From: Arenicellales bacterium
Lineage (GTDB): Bacteria; Pseudomonadota; Gammaproteobacteria; Arenicellales; JAANXG01
Direction: 5' to 3'
DNA: 60,405 nt
NCBI GenBank assembly: GCA_030066885.1
Contig: JASJAT010000052.1
Location: 1 to 60,405 of the forward strand
Of this stretch, positions 50,927 to 60,405 are shown piece after piece; positions within the stretch are counted from its first letter, which is position 1; each line of letters opens with the position of its first letter. The position numbers and the translations under genes were made by a program. The notes under the pieces are model-generated. The model saw nothing but the letters and a program-made list of their open reading frames with translations. It made no database searches and was not told the origin of the DNA.

Positions 50927-51796
50927 CTACTGATCGGTGGAAGCGATTCGCTTCTTAATGGAACGCCGCAGTCTGCGTATTGATCGGCGATACCACGGCG
51001 GTCGTGGCTTTTGCGGCTGCTCAAACAATCCCTCTGGTATCGATCGGTCGACTTCACCTATGATGTTCACAAGACGCCGTGTGTACGGGTTGGGCGGTCT
51101 GTATGAAACGGCGTGCAGTGCCTCGTCCGAGTTGATGAATCCGACGAGGACGTTTGGGCGGTAATCGATCGTACGCAGGTACTCCGCATCCTGCTCGTCG
51201 ACCTCACTGCCGCGAAAACGTCGATTTCCGGTAATCCAGCGATAGATCTCGAGGTCTCCTCCTTTAACAGCGTCGTCGGTACCGCGGAAATAGAGCAACA
51301 TTGCGAACAACTCGACCGGTGCATCCGTGTGGACACGGCGCACGCTCGATGAGACCTCAACAGGCGTATTGATCCCGACCTGACAGTCCAAAGAGATGTC
51401 GACGGACGCCTCGAATCGGCGCCCGACCGTGCAGGCATCAAGGGATTTACCCAATCTCCGCTCGAGGTTGGGATGCGTCGCGCGTATGTGGTTACCGAGG
51501 AGTGATACAACCTCACGATAGAATTCTGAGGAAGTGTGGTAGTCGATGAATTCGCGCCAAACTTGGGCCAGCTCGCAATCGGTGCCAAGGGCTTCGCTGG
51601 CCGAGATCTGATAGCGGGTGTTCTGCTTGCGTACATTACACATACGGTCAAGCGCTATGATGTATTCATCAGCAGGATAACTTTCTTCGAGCTGGTGATA
51701 GTAGGCTTCGGACAACGGACGCTGGACTGCGAAGTGCACATAAGGATCGACGACAACGTCGGGCGGCGTGGCTCGGCTAAGGATACTCTCGACCAT
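50927..51796 (-). CDS. 2OG-Fe(II) oxygenase-like protein
   Basis: HTDAP (HxD) and HAVSYRPPNPYTRRLVNI (H...R); start uncertain (51796 or 51910). Confidence 0.65.
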   Translation of the reverse strand: MVESILSRATPPDVVVDPYVHFAVQRPLSEAYYHQLEESYPADEYIIALDRMCNVRKQNTRYQISASEALGTDCELAQVWREFIDYHTSSEFYREVVSLLGNHIRATHPNLERRLGKSLDACTVGRRFEASVDISLDCQVGINTPVEVSSSVRRVHTDAPVELFAMLLYFRGTDDAVKGGDLEIYRWITGNRRFRGSEVDEQDAEYLRTIDYRPNVLVGFINSDEALHAVSYRPPNPYTRRLVNIIGEVDRSIPEGLFEQPQKPRPPWYRRSIRRLRRSIKKRIASTDQ

Positions 51797-51968
51797 CGGC
51801 CGAGAATTATAGCGTGACGGGAAAGTGGTGTGATTGACGAATAGGGCCTTGATGCATATGCGGGCCAACTTGATTACGTCGGGGAAAACTAACAGTATTG
51901 ACTGATCCATTAAAAACAACGAACGAAGACTAATATTCACACACATTCGTAACTTACTAACAGGGCAC

Positions 51969-52724
51969 GTGCGCGTATTCATAACAGGCGTTTCATCCGG
52001 CATCGGTAGAGCCTTAGTTCGGCAGCTCATTGCGGCTGGTCACGAGGTATGGGGAATAGCCCGCCGGGAAGATCAACTGGAAGAACTCAACAAGGAGCTG
52101 AATAGTTCAAAATTTCGGTATACCGTTTGCGACGTTAAAAACGAGAATGAGGTTCGAAACGTCCGGCAAGAGATGGTGACCAGTAGTTATTTTCCAGACA
52201 CATTTATTCTCAACGCTGCCGTTGATATTGAGGAACCGTTACCCCACCTGTCCGCAGAAGTATCCCGTGAAACCCTCCGAACCAATCTGGAAGGCGCCCT
52301 TATCTGGGTCAACTTGTTTATCGATCACTACCTGGGCAAAGAACATTGTCAGTTTATCGCCATATCATCTTTGTTCGCCCATTGGCCGGATACTTCGAGC
52401 GTGGCGTACGCAGCGAGTAAAGCAGGACTGGCTATGGCCTTTCGCAGCCTTTGGCTGCGCTACCGCGAGTACGGCATTCGTTTCAAGGTGGTTTATTTTG
52501 GCCCAGTCGACACTGGAATTAATCCGCGTTTTGTAAATCAAGCCGGGGAGAAAGTGCCGCGTTGGGTGACGTCCCCCGAAAACGCATCCCGTTTTATTAT
52601 CAAGTCCGCTTCAAGTTCTGGACACGTGTTTTATCATCCCTGGTACGTTTCTGTCCTGATCAAGCTGTTTGGCTGGCTCCCGGATAGTTTCTTTGAAACT
52701 GTAACGGGCTCATTTAAGCGATAG
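51969..52724 (+). CDS. SDR family oxidoreductase (GTG start)
   Basis: TGVSSGIG, YAASK. Confidence 0.88.
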   Translation: MRVFITGVSSGIGRALVRQLIAAGHEVWGIARREDQLEELNKELNSSKFRYTVCDVKNENEVRNVRQEMVTSSYFPDTFILNAAVDIEEPLPHLSAEVSRETLRTNLEGALIWVNLFIDHYLGKEHCQFIAISSLFAHWPDTSSVAYAASKAGLAMAFRSLWLRYREYGIRFKVVYFGPVDTGINPRFVNQAGEKVPRWVTSPENASRFIIKSASSSGHVFYHPWYVSVLIKLFGWLPDSFFETVTGSFKR

Positions 52725-52728
52725 CCGG

Positions 52729-53472
52729 GTGACAACCGACCCAAAACGAAACTCCTCCGGCTCTCCACCGGAACTTTCTGTTGTCGTGCTTTGTTATCGA
52801 GCCGGGGAGTACGCACGCCAATTCGTCGGTCAGCTTTCCGACGAGTTACAGACGTCCGGTATTGATTACGAGCTGGTTCTAGTCGGAAATTTCCTACCGG
52901 GCTCAAACGACAAGACGCCGGAGATAATCAACGAGATCGCGCGCAGTAACCCACGGTGTCACGCCGTCGCCAGAGAAAAAAAAGGGATGATGGGATGGGA
53001 TATGCGATCCGGTCTAGAGGCTGCAACCGGTCGGCACCTGGCGGTGATTGACGGTGACGGTCAAATGCCAACCAGCGATATTGTAAAGGTTTACCGTATG
53101 CTTCAAGTCGGCCATTACGATCTTGTAAAGACCTTTCGAGCGCAGCGTTTTGATGGTTTATACCGAAAAACCTTATCTAGCTTTTACAACCTGCTGTTTC
53201 GAATCCTTTTCCCTTCGGCGTCAATGTTACGGGACATAAATTCCAAACCAAAGGTTATGACCCGCGAGTCCTACGAAAAGATGAAGCTCATATCGAACGA
53301 TTGGTTTACCGATGCTGAAATCATGATTGAGGCACTTCGAAACGAAGAACATATTGGCGAAGTCTCGACGATATTTTATGAAAACCAGCGCAGGAGCTCC
53401 TTTGTTCCGGTCTCCGCAATATTCGAGTTTTTAGGGAATCTCTTGTATTACCGCTTTTTCAGAAAATGGTAA
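52729..53472 (+). CDS. Family 2 glycosyltransferase
   Basis: LSVVVLCYRAGEYA ... AVIDGDGQMPTSDIVKVYRML; 4 nt after the SDR stop. Confidence 0.88.
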   Translation: MTTDPKRNSSGSPPELSVVVLCYRAGEYARQFVGQLSDELQTSGIDYELVLVGNFLPGSNDKTPEIINEIARSNPRCHAVAREKKGMMGWDMRSGLEAATGRHLAVIDGDGQMPTSDIVKVYRMLQVGHYDLVKTFRAQRFDGLYRKTLSSFYNLLFRILFPSASMLRDINSKPKVMTRESYEKMKLISNDWFTDAEIMIEALRNEEHIGEVSTIFYENQRRSSFVPVSAIFEFLGNLLYYRFFRKW

Positions 53473-53726
53473 CCCGCATTTTGCACCAAGGCCGCCATGT
53501 GCTGTGTATAAATTTTATTTAAATGAAAAGGACACTTGTCGAAGGATCTTATGACGAGCTCAGCTTGTTTCCGCGGTTGGTCAAACCGCGTCCCGGCCGT
53601 TCCCGGGGAAGGGCATTTAAAACGTCATTGCAGGGCCGCATCGGCTCGTCATATCGGCCGAAACGTACCGGATCAAGTCTTCCACTCGTTACTTGGGGCT
53701 AGGGACTCGCTACTGCCCTTGGAACA

Positions 53727-55112
53727 CTATTGAAGCATCACTGATTTCAGTCCATGCGCGCGGGCATAACATCCGTTGGTCCATTCGCTGGGCTCTGTGC
53801 CTATATCTCGCCCAAACAGACGGCCGTAGTTCACATCTCCTTTGCCGGTATTCCATTGCGGCCCATATCTGAGTGGTGGTAACTCCACTGTTGTTTCCCC
53901 ACGCTCTCGAGCAGCCGATATCAATACTTCACGTTGCGCTTCTTGTTTCGAAACCCAACGATATACATTGAATGTGCCTTTCATGTCGTTGACCAGCAAT
54001 ACGGTGAGCGCCAAGCAGACCAGCAAGACCCCGATTCGGAGGGTACCGGTGGACTTGGTCCAAGGTGGGGCAAAGACCTCGTGGGGGAACATGGCGACAA
54101 CCGCCAAGATCAGAAAGTACTCCGTCGCAAAAGCCGTTCGTCCGACCAGTAATAATACCGGGACCACTACGGTTGTATAGGCAGAAAGCAAAGCGACTCC
54201 GCCAAATGCCGCGGCTGCGAACAATCGCCGGCGCAGATCGTGGGCTTGAGACAAAATGGAAACAAACAGGAATCCAACCAGAAGATATAGCAGGGCAAGA
54301 CTAGGGATTCCGGGCAACCTGCGGGTAACGTGTACGATACGGTCCCAAACAGAAAGTTCTGCAGCTACCAGCTCGAAGCGTTCGTAGTTGCCCGGAGCCG
54401 CAATCAATACCGCGGCGCCAGCGACCCAACACACTAGCCCAATGATTAATTCTTGGGGTATGGGTTTTTGACCACGCAAAAAAGCTGACAACAGCAACGT
54501 GAACCAGACCGCAGCCACCGCCGGCACAAGGTTTTCCAGCCAGGCGCCTCCCAAGAACGCCAGCACAGCATACAGTGGCCTTACGGCGGGCGGCAGAACT
54601 GTTTCGTCATCCCAAACGGCAAAGCGAACGACCGGAACAAGACAAGCAGTGGCGACGACCATGCCCCAAAAGTATTGGATGGCTCCTGTTTTCCATAGCG
54701 CGACTTCACCAAACACACTGGGCATGAACCATAACAAGAATACGAAACATACGATCAAGCAGGCTCGGCACCAGAAAGACTTTGCACAACCACTTGTGAC
54801 AACCACAAGATAGCAAGCGACCCCCAAGAAGACAGCGCTGAGGATATCGTGCAGAACAATACCAATGTTTCCAGCTGATAAAAATGAATAACTCAGAAAC
54901 ATAACCGGAAATCGACCGGTCCAGCCCAGGTATTCGCTGACAGTAGACGACCATACGTGATGAAAGCTAAATCCATCATGCCATCGACAGAAATCGTCGG
55001 CGAACAGTGGAACGTGTCGATTGAGCAAGAAAAAGTAGGCGGCAAAGAAACACACAAGGAACGCCGTTCCCCATGTGACTAGTTGGGAATGCCTATCGTG
55101 ACTCAGCTGCAT
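53727..55112 (-). CDS. DUF6056-like polytopic membrane protein
   Basis: 461 aa multi-TM, ADDFCRWHD, GRFPVMFLSYSFL, GAWLENLVPA. Confidence 0.65.
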   Translation of the reverse strand: MQLSHDRHSQLVTWGTAFLVCFFAAYFFLLNRHVPLFADDFCRWHDGFSFHHVWSSTVSEYLGWTGRFPVMFLSYSFLSAGNIGIVLHDILSAVFLGVACYLVVVTSGCAKSFWCRACLIVCFVFLLWFMPSVFGEVALWKTGAIQYFWGMVVATACLVPVVRFAVWDDETVLPPAVRPLYAVLAFLGGAWLENLVPAVAAVWFTLLLSAFLRGQKPIPQELIIGLVCWVAGAAVLIAAPGNYERFELVAAELSVWDRIVHVTRRLPGIPSLALLYLLVGFLFVSILSQAHDLRRRLFAAAAFGGVALLSAYTTVVVPVLLLVGRTAFATEYFLILAVVAMFPHEVFAPPWTKSTGTLRIGVLLVCLALTVLLVNDMKGTFNVYRWVSKQEAQREVLISAARERGETTVELPPLRYGPQWNTGKGDVNYGRLFGRDIGTEPSEWTNGCYARAHGLKSVMLQ

Positions 55113-55277
55113 TGAGCACCTTACTTAAAACGGAGTGCGGAGGATATCTGACATCTATCAATAGATGAACACATTGCGTTAAGGTGGCTACACAACGGTT
55201 GCTGGTAGCTAGTATCTAGTCACTGCTAAAAACGGCGAGCCATTGCGGTAGATATAAGCTACTCGCCACTGTTGTTC

Positions 55278-55449
55278 ATGGATTCCCGCTAAAGACCTGT
55301 GGGAATGACAGCTGGTTGATTCCAAAGCCGCTGACACAGCCATAGCTCGTAAAACAACGAAGACCACCCTCGATACTCAGGACTAGACTGCCAGCTACTT
55401 CTATGGATTCCGGCTCTGCGCCCACTGCGCGCTCTGACCGGAATGACGG
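55278..55449. repeat. Two short palindromic repeats of the GGATTCCCG...CGGGAATGAC type
   Basis: ATGGATTCCC...GGGAATGAC at 55278-55309 and ATGGATTCCGG...CCGGAATGACGG at 55403-55449. Confidence 0.6.
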
Positions 55450-55481
55450 CCTGTAGGAGGTCTATGCAGCTTGGATGATTT

Positions 55482-56771
55482 TCAGACAGTACGGATGTAA
55501 CGATCTCGCTCCCAGTCGCTGACGGCTCTTTGCCAGGCCTTCAGCTCCCAATTGCGCGAGATCTCGTAGTACTTGCTGAAGTCCTCACCAAGTGCGTCGC
55601 GCAGCCCGGTATCGGCACGGAACGCCGTCAGTGCGTTTTCCAGTGAGTTGGGTAAAGCGATGAGATCGGATCGTTCTGACACATCACCTTCGAGCGGCGT
55701 CGGCGGTGCCATCTCGTTACGGATTCCGTCCGCCGCTGAAGCAACCAGTGTAGCCAGCGCGAGGTATGGATTGGCATCGGCGCCCGGCCGGCGGCACTCG
55801 ATTCGAGATCTCTCCGTACGTTTGGAGTGAATTGCACGGACCGAAGCTGAGCGATTCTCGTAGCCCCAACTGACATTGACTGGGGCAAAGTAGCCGGGCA
55901 CAAGGCGCTTGTAGGAATTGACTGTAGGATTGAGTAGCAGAGAAGCCGCCGGCAGATGATCGAGCACACCTGCGATTGCCGCAGTCGCTACCGCTGTCGC
56001 ATCGTCGGTAGGATCAGCCGGGGCGAAGGCGTTTGTTCCCTCATTCCACAAAGACAAATGCACGTGCCCGCTCGAGCCCTCTTCCAGCGGCATTGTCTTA
56101 GCAAGGAAACTTGCACGCAGCCCAAGCGTAGCGGCTAAGTCTTTGACTGCGAATTTAACGTAGGCGGCATCGTCGGCTGCACGCAAACCATGCCGCGCAG
56201 CAATATTGAGTTCCAGCAAACCGGGCCCCGCCTCGGTATGGACTGCCTCGAGCTCGACGCCAAGTCCATCGAGCGCAGGGACGAGGTTTGAGAGCAAGGT
56301 ATTGAAGTGTCCAATCTCGTTCAAGTGATAGCTGAGTCCACTCGACAGGGGTGCCGCTTCCTGATCAAAGATGCGCACTTCGTATTCAAACGCCGCCAAC
56401 ACTTCGTAGCCGAGCGCCGCCATGCCGTCCAAAGACTCTCGCAATACCTCACGTGACGCGAGTTGGCAGCGACGACCGTCACGCCAACTGGGTGTGGCGA
56501 GGCAAATTTGCCAGCCTGATCGCCAGGTGAGTTCTCGTAAAGTATCGGAATCGGGTTCGATCAACAGGTCAGGCGCACCGGTACGAATGCCGTAGTTCTC
56601 ATAGTCTGCAATGGGTGCATCTACCGGATCCAGGCCGAGCCAGAGGTCGGTCATCACCGCTCCGTTCTTAACTGCTGATTGAAACGCCGAGGGCCGCAGT
56701 GCCTTGCCGCGGATCGAGCCGTGTACGTCAGGCATCCCAAGCAGAACAAACTCTTTGCTGGCGTCCGTCAT
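55482..56771 (-). CDS. Glutamine synthetase family protein (gamma-glutamyl amine ligase-like)
   Basis: SSGHVHLSLW, NPTVNSYKRLVPGYFAPVNVSWGYENRSASVR, PGADANPYLALA. Confidence 0.9.
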   Translation of the reverse strand: MTDASKEFVLLGMPDVHGSIRGKALRPSAFQSAVKNGAVMTDLWLGLDPVDAPIADYENYGIRTGAPDLLIEPDSDTLRELTWRSGWQICLATPSWRDGRRCQLASREVLRESLDGMAALGYEVLAAFEYEVRIFDQEAAPLSSGLSYHLNEIGHFNTLLSNLVPALDGLGVELEAVHTEAGPGLLELNIAARHGLRAADDAAYVKFAVKDLAATLGLRASFLAKTMPLEEGSSGHVHLSLWNEGTNAFAPADPTDDATAVATAAIAGVLDHLPAASLLLNPTVNSYKRLVPGYFAPVNVSWGYENRSASVRAIHSKRTERSRIECRRPGADANPYLALATLVASAADGIRNEMAPPTPLEGDVSERSDLIALPNSLENALTAFRADTGLRDALGEDFSKYYEISRNWELKAWQRAVSDWERDRYIRTV

Positions 56772-58126
56772 GATTGATTGGTACGGCCAAGTGCCGCCTT
56801 TATCTCGTGTTCGACCTTCTCTAGCGTCTTTACGAAGCGATTGATCATCTCAGCGAGTTCCTCGTCTTTACTGGTATATGCAGGGGCCAACAGGGTCTGA
56901 TCCCCGGTAAAGCCGTCCCGAGTCGAATGAGTAGAGGTGACCAATAAACCCTGCTCGAGTGCCTTGTCGTCGATGAGCGTTGCTGCGTCGAGACTATCCG
57001 GCAGCAAAGATTGACCGTCGCGTGGATCGACGTAATCTACGCCAAGCAGGAAACCGTGTCCCCGTACCTCCCCAACTATGTCACAGCCGGCAAGCGCCGA
57101 TTCCAACTCATCGCGAAACGATGGACCTCGTGCGGCAACGCGATCGAGCAGCTTGTTATTAATCATAAAGTCGAGCACAGCCAGGCCGACCGCACAGGGC
57201 AGGGGGGCACCGTCCCAAGTATGCCCAAGATCAAAAGCGCGCGACCCGTTGGCGAGAACCTCATACACATGCTCCCGGCATAACGTTCCCGCCAACGGAG
57301 CATACCCCGCACCAAGGGTTTTACCCGCAGTGACGATGTCGGGCTCGATAGGTAAGCCTTGCCCGGCAAACCAGCGGCCGGTTCGACCAATGCCGGTGAC
57401 GATCTCGTCGAAACAAACTAAGAATCCGTGACGCTCCCGGCGCTCCGCCAAGCCTTCCCAAAAGCGAGTCGGCGGCGAATAAGCCGGTAACGCCGCCGCA
57501 CTAACCGGCTCACAGAAAAACGCTGCCACGGTCTCAGGTCCAGCCTCTTCAAGGACTTGGTCCAGTGCGTCCAGGGCGCCTTCACCGGTTGGATCGAAAC
57601 GCTTGGTACTGGGTGGGATATGTAAATGCTTGGCCATGTATGGGTCGAACGGCGTCTGTAATCCCGTACGACCCGATAAGGCCAACGTCGCCATTGTCGC
57701 ACCGTGATAAGACTGGGCCGGCGAGATCACTCGCCAACGTCCGGTATCTCCCCGGTCGACGTGATAAGTTCTTGCCAGCCGTAGTGCCGTTTCGTTAGCC
57801 TCAGCACCCCCACTGACGAAGCGTGCGCGTGCCATTTCCGGCGCTGCCACGTCTAAAAGGCGCTGGGCCAGCTGTTCTTGTGGCTGGTTGGTAAAAAATT
57901 GGTTGTACATATAGGCGATGTCACCGGCACTCTCCCAGGTGGCTTCGACTATCTCATCACGGCCGTGACCGAGGCTCGCTACCATGGCGCCGCCGGAGCA
58001 GGCATCGAGTATTTCGTCACCTTCAGCGGTGTAGAGCCACACACCCTCACCCCTTTCTATACTGGGATAGCTCCGACTAAGGTAACGTGGAAAGACGCTG
58101 GTCGCGTCGGAATTGATTCCGATCAT
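56768..58126 (-). CDS. Class III PLP-dependent aminotransferase
   Basis: SGGAEANETALRLAR, CFDEIVTGIGRTG, TAGKTLGAGYAPL. Confidence 0.93.
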   Translation of the reverse strand: MIGINSDATSVFPRYLSRSYPSIERGEGVWLYTAEGDEILDACSGGAMVASLGHGRDEIVEATWESAGDIAYMYNQFFTNQPQEQLAQRLLDVAAPEMARARFVSGGAEANETALRLARTYHVDRGDTGRWRVISPAQSYHGATMATLALSGRTGLQTPFDPYMAKHLHIPPSTKRFDPTGEGALDALDQVLEEAGPETVAAFFCEPVSAAALPAYSPPTRFWEGLAERRERHGFLVCFDEIVTGIGRTGRWFAGQGLPIEPDIVTAGKTLGAGYAPLAGTLCREHVYEVLANGSRAFDLGHTWDGAPLPCAVGLAVLDFMINNKLLDRVAARGPSFRDELESALAGCDIVGEVRGHGFLLGVDYVDPRDGQSLLPDSLDAATLIDDKALEQGLLVTSTHSTRDGFTGDQTLLAPAYTSKDEELAEMINRFVKTLEKVEHEIKAALGRTNQS

Positions 58127-58857
58127 GGTGCTTCGTCCTTGACAAGAATGCTGTCTGTGGCCAGTGGTCGAAGCCCCGCTACGTCCTCGATGAATCGCTC
58201 GAAGAGTTGCAATGCGATCTGCCGAGAGTTCGCAGCGATACGGTGGGTCTCCGCCATCAACTCATCAGGGTCAACACCGACGGCGGCCAGCTCATGGGGA
58301 TATGCCTTTACCCAATAGTCCATAATCTCGGGGGTCACCTCTGGATGAAACTGCAACCCAAGACTTCGCCCAGCTACAAAGACCTGCGGACCTGCTGGAC
58401 TGTCGGCAACCAGTTTGGCCTCCTTCGGCAGAGTAAAGGTATCGAAATGCCATTGGAACCACGGCCCCTCTGCCACCAGCTCTAGATCGAGGCTTCTAAC
58501 CGGTAACCAACCCACCTCCGACAGTTCTCCACGAAAACACTCGCCACCAAGAATTCGCGCCAGTAACTGGCCACCAAAGCACAAACCGAGTATTGGAACA
58601 TCGGCCTCGGTAGCCTCCACGAACAATTCTTTTTCGCGGTCTATCCATGGCAACGAATCGTCGAATGCGGCGTACTGGGAACCAAGGGAAGCGATGAGGT
58701 CATAGTCTCGGGGTTTGATCTGTCGCTCATCGATATCAATCCTGAAAATGTCAATCCGTGCGCCCAAGTCAGTAAGCCATTCAGCGAGCACACCCGGTGG
58801 CGTGGGCTCTTCGTGTTGGATAATCAGTGCTCGAAAATCACTATTGGTTCCGTTCAT
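58123..58857 (-). CDS. Class I glutamine amidotransferase
   Basis: ILGLCFGGQLLARILGG (Cys), GLQFHPEVTPEI (His). Confidence 0.92.
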   Translation of the reverse strand: MNGTNSDFRALIIQHEEPTPPGVLAEWLTDLGARIDIFRIDIDERQIKPRDYDLIASLGSQYAAFDDSLPWIDREKELFVEATEADVPILGLCFGGQLLARILGGECFRGELSEVGWLPVRSLDLELVAEGPWFQWHFDTFTLPKEAKLVADSPAGPQVFVAGRSLGLQFHPEVTPEIMDYWVKAYPHELAAVGVDPDELMAETHRIAANSRQIALQLFERFIEDVAGLRPLATDSILVKDEAP

Positions 58858-60245
58858 CGAATATCTCCCTGAGCCTCGGCGGCTGTTGGTTGTTTGTGAT
58901 TAACGAGCTCGCGCTCAACCTGCTCAGCCACTTCCGATATCGACGCCGCAAAGCGACGTACCATCTCTGCCAGCTCTTCTTCGGTGGTAACAAAAGGCGG
59001 GGCAAATAGGCTTTGGTCTCCCGCATACCCGTCTCCGGTGGGTTGTGTAGACAGCACGATGAGTCCATTCTTACCCGCGGTCTTGTCGATTCGGCCGGCA
59101 ACACCCAGTTCACGAGGCAGAAAAGACTGCCCGTCTCGAGGATCGACATAGTCAACACCCAGTAAAAAACCGTGTCCCCGTACTTCACCAACGAGATTGA
59201 TCCCAGCCAGCGCCGCTTCGAGCTCCTCCCGCAGTACAGGACCACGTGAAGCAACCCTTTCTACCAAGCTTTCAGAACGTAACGCGTTAATCACGGCCAC
59301 GCCCACCGCACAGGACAAGGGAGCCCCATCCCAGGTGTGACCCAGCGAAAAAACTTGGGAGCCTTGGGCAAACGCGTTGTAGACAGACTCCTGACATAAA
59401 ACTGCTCCGATCGCAGTGTAGCCCGCACCCAGACCTTTCGCAGTTGCGATGATGTCAGGCAGCAGGGGCAAACCTTCGGCTGCAAACCAGCGACCGGTTC
59501 GGCCGATACCAGTGACGATCTCGTCGAAACAAACCAGGAATCCATGACGCTCCCGTCGCTCTGCCAAACCCTCCCAGAAGCGGCTCGGAGGTGAATAAGC
59601 CGGCAACGCCGCTGCACTGATCGGTTCGCAGTAAAACGCCGATACTGTCTCAGGCCCAGCCTCTTCCAGCGCCTGATCCAGCGCCTGCAAAGCAGCTTCC
59701 CCGGTAGGGTCGAAGCGCTTTGTGCACGGTGGGATGTGCAAATGCCGGCTGAGATAAGGCCCGAATGGTCCTTGCAGACCCGGCCGCCCCGTCAAAGCCA
59801 ATGTTGCCATGGTCGGTCCATGATATGCCTGTGCCGGCGATATGACCTGCCATCGCTGTGTCTCTCCGCGTTCGACGTGATACGCTCGAGCCATCCTTAG
59901 CGCAGTCTCATTTGCTTCGGCACCACCGGTAACGAAACGCACCCGGCTAAATCCCTCTGGTGCGACCTCAACCAACTCCTGGGCCAGCCGTTCCTGCCAC
60001 GGGTTGGTAAGCCGTTCATTATGGACATAGCTGAGCTGTTGTGCCTGCTGGCGCGCCGCGTCGATCAGATCGCGCCGCCCGTGGCCTAGTGTTGCCGCCA
60101 TCGAACCACCGCTCATGGCATCGAGGTAACGTTGCCCCGTTGAATCCTCTACCCATGCACCTTCGCCCCGCACGACGACAGGGTATGGATGGCTCAGGTC
60201 CAACGGAAGAACAGACGTGTGTGCGCTGTCAACCACTGATGTCAT
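58854..60245 (-). CDS. Class III PLP-dependent aminotransferase, paralogue of 56768..58126
   Basis: TGGAEANETALRMAR, CFDEIVTGIGRTGRWFA, TAKGLGAGYTAIG. Confidence 0.93.
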   Translation of the reverse strand: MTSVVDSAHTSVLPLDLSHPYPVVVRGEGAWVEDSTGQRYLDAMSGGSMAATLGHGRRDLIDAARQQAQQLSYVHNERLTNPWQERLAQELVEVAPEGFSRVRFVTGGAEANETALRMARAYHVERGETQRWQVISPAQAYHGPTMATLALTGRPGLQGPFGPYLSRHLHIPPCTKRFDPTGEAALQALDQALEEAGPETVSAFYCEPISAAALPAYSPPSRFWEGLAERRERHGFLVCFDEIVTGIGRTGRWFAAEGLPLLPDIIATAKGLGAGYTAIGAVLCQESVYNAFAQGSQVFSLGHTWDGAPLSCAVGVAVINALRSESLVERVASRGPVLREELEAALAGINLVGEVRGHGFLLGVDYVDPRDGQSFLPRELGVAGRIDKTAGKNGLIVLSTQPTGDGYAGDQSLFAPPFVTTEEELAEMVRRFAASISEVAEQVERELVNHKQPTAAEAQGDIR

Positions 60246-60327
60246 TGAAAATGGCTCCTTTAATACTTACAGAATCTCTGAATTATTCGTCTATTTCGAA
60301 CAAATGTGAAACGATCTAACTGAGCTA

Positions 60328-60355
60328 AAAGTACAAAGTGGAAAGTATAAAGTGA
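60328..60355. repeat. Tandem 14-bp direct repeat upstream of the aminotransferase operon
   Basis: AAAGTACAAAGTGG followed by AAAGTATAAAGTGA. Confidence 0.5.
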
Positions 60356-60405
60356 AATAACTAAACCTAAAGTCCTTATTGAAAACTGGGTTCTTTAGAC
60401 TTTTA

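Noticed and set aside
53523-53702. 59-aa ORF MKRTLVEGSYDELSLFPRLVKPRPG...
   Set aside because: Basic low-complexity peptide, no clear RBS or homology pattern; could be a fragment but unsupported

Overview
The window looks like a gammaproteobacterial-type chromosome, probably from a sulfur oxidiser; taxonomy is inferred from gene content only. No rRNA, tRNA, CRISPR array or IS element could be supported. Main content, left to right: (1) a PHA locus (phasin, phaC, phaA, an eroded phaB remnant, a separately promoted SDR gene); (2) an aprMBA dissimilatory APS-reductase operon, then a TPR gene, a DUF1326 protein and a DoeA/creatinase-like M24 protein; (3) a TRAP transporter flanked by AT-richer DNA with a DUF3604 remnant; (4) an accessory stretch with a serine protease, a cNMP-binding protein, a beta-carbonic-anhydrase-like protein, a glycosyltransferase operon, Sel1, HD-GYP and DoxX genes; (5) a large FAD/GcvT-type dehydrogenase; (6) a TerB/DUF533 gene, a CaCA antiporter and a complete Mrp-type antiporter operon with three NuoL/M/N-like subunits, preceded by a signal-peptide-bearing katG and a divergent NhaR-like LysR gene; (7) a TGS GTPase, a truncated class IV aminotransferase remnant, pcm, an SDR, a DddP-like M24 protein, a 2OG-oxygenase-like protein and GT2/DUF6056 genes; (8) a tightly overlapping operon: aminotransferase, glutamine amidotransferase, aminotransferase, glutamine-synthetase-like. 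The most interesting items absent from the ORF track are: a phaB pseudogene next to two matching TGYTGCARTGCARCA palindromes, which suggest the SDR joined the PHA regulon; two paralogous microproteins ending in DVKSGWIL..; a duplicated, spacing-conserved promoter element at both sides of the katG/mrp/lysR block; an extra Mrp subunit lacking the conserved TM5 Glu; and the AT-GATase-AT-GS operon. All homology calls are from pattern recognition; no database search was run.
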